Source: Runella sp. SP2
GTDB taxonomy: Bacteria > Bacteroidota > Bacteroidia > Cytophagales > Spirosomataceae
DNA: 64,000 bases
Assembly (NCBI RefSeq): GCF_003711225.1
Contig: NZ_CP031030.1
Coordinates: 5,456,001 to 5,520,000, forward strand
Reading direction: 5' to 3'
The notes beneath the pieces were generated by a model. It was given only the letters and a program-made list of their open reading frames with translations. It was not told the origin of the DNA and did not search any database. Below are positions 61,629 through 64,000 of this stretch, piece after piece. A program made the translations under genes and the position numbers. Each line of letters starts with the position of its first letter. Position 1 is the stretch's first letter.

Positions 61629-64000
61629 TTATACACAAGGCCGCTCAAATAAAACGACAAAACCTCCGTGTTTAGGCGAAGTGAGTGTCGCTACACCGCC
61701 AATTTTTTCGGCCCGCGTTTGAATATTCATCAAGCCATTACCTGGTCGGCTTCGTCCTAAGTCCACGCCTCGGCCATTGTCTTGCCATTCGATACGTAAT
61801 GAGTCAGCAGTGGGAACAAACGAAAGCGTGGTTTCGGTCGCCTGCGCGTGTTTGAGGGTGTTGCTCATGGCTTCTTTGAACAAAAGCACCAAATGCCGAC
61901 TTGCACCCGTCGGTAAATTTACGCCACGAAGCGCATCGTTTAATCCTTCCACATTGAACCGTACCCCAGTTTTATCAAAAACGTCGTCGCCAAAATCCTT
62001 CAATCGAACCGCGATTTCATACAGGCTATCGTGTTCGGGGTTAATCGCCCAGATAAAGTCTTTGGTCCCTTGGTACATTCGATTGGCATTATCGCTGATT
62101 TTGGTCAACAATTCCCCTACTTCGCCTCCCGCTTGGCCATTCATTCGGTTTTTCACCAATTCGGTCAAAAGGGAAATTCGCGTGAGGGTATTTCCAAACT
62201 CATCGTGTAAATCTTGGGCAGCTAGTTTCCGAACGCGCTCGTTTTCCTCCAATTTTGCTCGCTCAAGCGCAAGCAGTTGTCGAACATGATTATCATAAAG
62301 CAGTTTTGCCACTGCCGCCACCAGTAGAAAAAGGAGTCCATAAAACCACCACGTTTTCCAAAAAGGCGGGGTAATCACCAGCGATAGCTGTAGGTAATCT
62401 CGGTCGTTCCACTTTCCTTCGTTATTGGCCGCCTTCACCCATAATTTATAATTCCCAGGATTGAGGTTGGTAAAATCGACAAAGCGACGCGTGCCCGTAT
62501 AGACCCAATCTTTATCGAAGCCTTCGAGACGGTACGCAAACTGATTGCTAGAAGGATTGGTATAGTCCAATGCTGCCCACTCAAAGGAGAAAAAATTTTC
62601 GTCGTAATCTAAACGAATGGGCTGACCGCTCGCAATGATGCTATCTAAATGAACAACTGGTTTTTCAAACTTTTTAAAAGAACGTAGCAAAATCCGTGGG
62701 AGGTGGTTGTTTATCACCAATTCATCGGGGCGAAAACTGAGCAACATTCCGTTTCCACCCACAAAAAACTCCCCATCGGGGCTGCGATGAAAACCTCCCG
62801 AGTTGAATTCTAATCCTCCCAAGCCATCTTGGCTGGTGTAGGTGCGAAATGTTTTCTTTTCAGGATTGAAGCGAATAAGCCCTCCGTTGGTCGTCAACCA
62901 CAAATTCCCCGCTTTATCGCTCATAGCCCCATAGACAAACGAATTGGTAAGGCCATTTTTTTCGGTAAAATGTTCAAATTCTACTTTTCCATTTTGGTGT
63001 TTTGCCAAACTCAATCCCTTGGCCGAACATATCCAAACGCGTTGTTTGGCGTCCACATGCACGTCCAATATCATATTACTAATGAGTGACTTTACATCGT
63101 TGGGATTGTTTTGAAACAAACGGGCGTATTGATTTTGCGCGGGCCAATAGATTAACCCTTGCCGCATTCCAATCCACATTCCTCCTTTGGCATCACGCTG
63201 GATCGTCCCTACTGATTCCAGTTTTGCTTTGGTGGTCTTAGAAACAGGCAGCTCTTTCCACGTACGAACTTTTTTTTGCGGGTCAATTTGTGCCAAGTAT
63301 CCCCGCGTCCCTACCCAAACTTGTTGGCTTGGGTCTTCATAAATTCGCAATACCCACGGCTGACCGCCTTCGTACAGTGGCAGGTTAAACGGTTCAAATC
63401 GTTGCTGGGCATTGTCCAAATGAAACAACCCCGTATTTCCTCCTACCCAAACACTACCCTGTGTATCTTCCAAAGAGGTTTCGACGATGGTATTGGGCGG
63501 AGTTTTATACGTTCGGATGTCGTGCGTTGCCCGATGAATACGGTACAAGCCAGAATAAGAACCCACCCACAGGTGTCCTTTCTTATCGGTCGTTAACCCA
63601 AAAAACGTACGAGTAGCTACTGACTCTTGGGTAAAAAGACGTTCCCAGTGTTTAAATGTATTTTTGGAGCGACTGTATAATTGCACGCCCGCTTCGCGCG
63701 TTCCTATCCATACAATATCTTCATCGGCCTCATTGCCCTCGTACAAACAAGTGATATAGCTACTTTTCAAGCCGTTGGTATCAAAAAAATCTTCATCAAA
63801 AGCATCTAAAGGCACATACTGTTGCTTATCCGCTTCGTAGCGAAACCGATAGATACCTTGGCCACGTGTTCCGACCCACACAATGCCCAGGTGGTCGGTC
63901 ATGAGCGAAGAAACAGATACCTTCGCAGGAAGTAAGGGGGTAATTTGAGCCAATAATGCTTTTTTCGCATCATCGGGACTACGTTTTGTTACTTTAAACT
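61629..64000 (-). CDS. Sensor histidine kinase with periplasmic propeller repeats (5' partial)
   Basis: The visible 790 residues hold two-component-regulator propeller repeats (GIVWVGTRGQGIYRF, GHLWVGSYSGLYRI, GNLWLTTNGGLIRFNPEKKTF), a Y_Y_Y Ig-like domain (FSFEWAALDYTNPSSNQFAYRLEGFD, NYKLWVKAANNEG), one membrane helix (WWFYGLLFLLVAAVAKLL), the HisKA_3 site (AQDLHDEFGNTLTRI) and an ATPase domain (EAMSNTLKHA, DNGRGVD, GNGLMNIQTRA). The frame is open to the right edge (FKVTKRSPDDAKK before an internal TTG at 63953), so the start and the first propeller blades lie outside. With the response regulator downstream it forms a two-component pair sensing something in the periplasm. Confidence 0.93.
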   Translation of the reverse strand, partial: FKVTKRSPDDAKKALLAQITPLLPAKVSVSSLMTDHLGIVWVGTRGQGIYRFRYEADKQQYVPLDAFDEDFFDTNGLKSSYITCLYEGNEADEDIVWIGTREAGVQLYSRSKNTFKHWERLFTQESVATRTFFGLTTDKKGHLWVGSYSGLYRIHRATHDIRTYKTPPNTIVETSLEDTQGSVWVGGNTGLFHLDNAQQRFEPFNLPLYEGGQPWVLRIYEDPSQQVWVGTRGYLAQIDPQKKVRTWKELPVSKTTKAKLESVGTIQRDAKGGMWIGMRQGLIYWPAQNQYARLFQNNPNDVKSLISNMILDVHVDAKQRVWICSAKGLSLAKHQNGKVEFEHFTEKNGLTNSFVYGAMSDKAGNLWLTTNGGLIRFNPEKKTFRTYTSQDGLGGLEFNSGGFHRSPDGEFFVGGNGMLLSFRPDELVINNHLPRILLRSFKKFEKPVVHLDSIIASGQPIRLDYDENFFSFEWAALDYTNPSSNQFAYRLEGFDKDWVYTGTRRFVDFTNLNPGNYKLWVKAANNEGKWNDRDYLQLSLVITPPFWKTWWFYGLLFLLVAAVAKLLYDNHVRQLLALERAKLEENERVRKLAAQDLHDEFGNTLTRISLLTELVKNRMNGQAGGEVGELLTKISDNANRMYQGTKDFIWAINPEHDSLYEIAVRLKDFGDDVFDKTGVRFNVEGLNDALRGVNLPTGASRHLVLLFKEAMSNTLKHAQATETTLSFVPTADSLRIEWQDNGRGVDLGRSRPGNGLMNIQTRAEKIGGVATLTSPKHGGFVVLFERPCV

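Overview
The window comes from a member of the Bacteroidota, most likely the Cytophagales (a Runella/Spirosoma-like lineage is my inference). The grounds are PorP/SprF, type A and type B type IX secretion (T9SS) sorting tails, a fused SecDF, promoters of the TTTG / TAnnTTTG type, starts without Shine-Dalgarno sequences and moderate GC. No rRNA, tRNA, CRISPR array, transposase or phage gene was seen.

Left part (1-13.9 kb, mostly minus strand): a HigA-type antitoxin cut by the left edge; a tripartite heavy-metal-type RND efflux operon (His-rich small protein, TolC-like channel, adaptor, pump) carrying palindromic repeat sequence inside two of its genes; a DoxX-like protein; biotin carboxylase AccC; and a T9SS pair made of a PorP/SprF membrane protein and a PKD-rich type B cargo protein.

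Middle part (13.9-44.2 kb): a LytTR regulator, then an unusual envelope cluster. This cluster holds a signal-peptide-bearing TPR-CHAT protease-like protein, a lipoprotein with a matrixin fold whose zinc site is degenerate, a single-pass membrane protein, an M48 metalloprotease joined to a barrel-like domain, and a 52-residue lipoprotein. It is the best candidate here for an undescribed system. Next come an acetoacetate decarboxylase-like protein, SecDF, a xylulokinase, hydrolases, MobA, two tandem paralogous S8 proteases with T9SS type A tails, a molybdopterin oxidoreductase, ribosomal protein L31 type B, an SDR, a BASS transporter, a carboxylesterase and CarA.

Right part (44.2-59.6 kb, minus strand): the S10-spc-alpha ribosomal supercluster, rplC-D-W-B-rpsS-rplV-rpsC-rplP-rpmC-rpsQ-rplN-X-E-rpsN-H-rplF-R-rpsE-rpmD-rplO-secY-map-infA-rpmJ-rpsM-K-D-rpoA-rplQ. 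It starts at rplC; rpsJ is not in the window. Internal Bacteroidota promoters lie before rpsH and secY. Strong hairpins lie in most junctions of the alpha part, two of them terminator-like. A promoter-plus-terminator unit upstream of rplC suggests a small RNA or attenuated leader of about 155 nt. The window ends with a DUF6089-like barrel protein and a NarL-type response regulator with its propeller-type sensor kinase, which is cut by the right edge.
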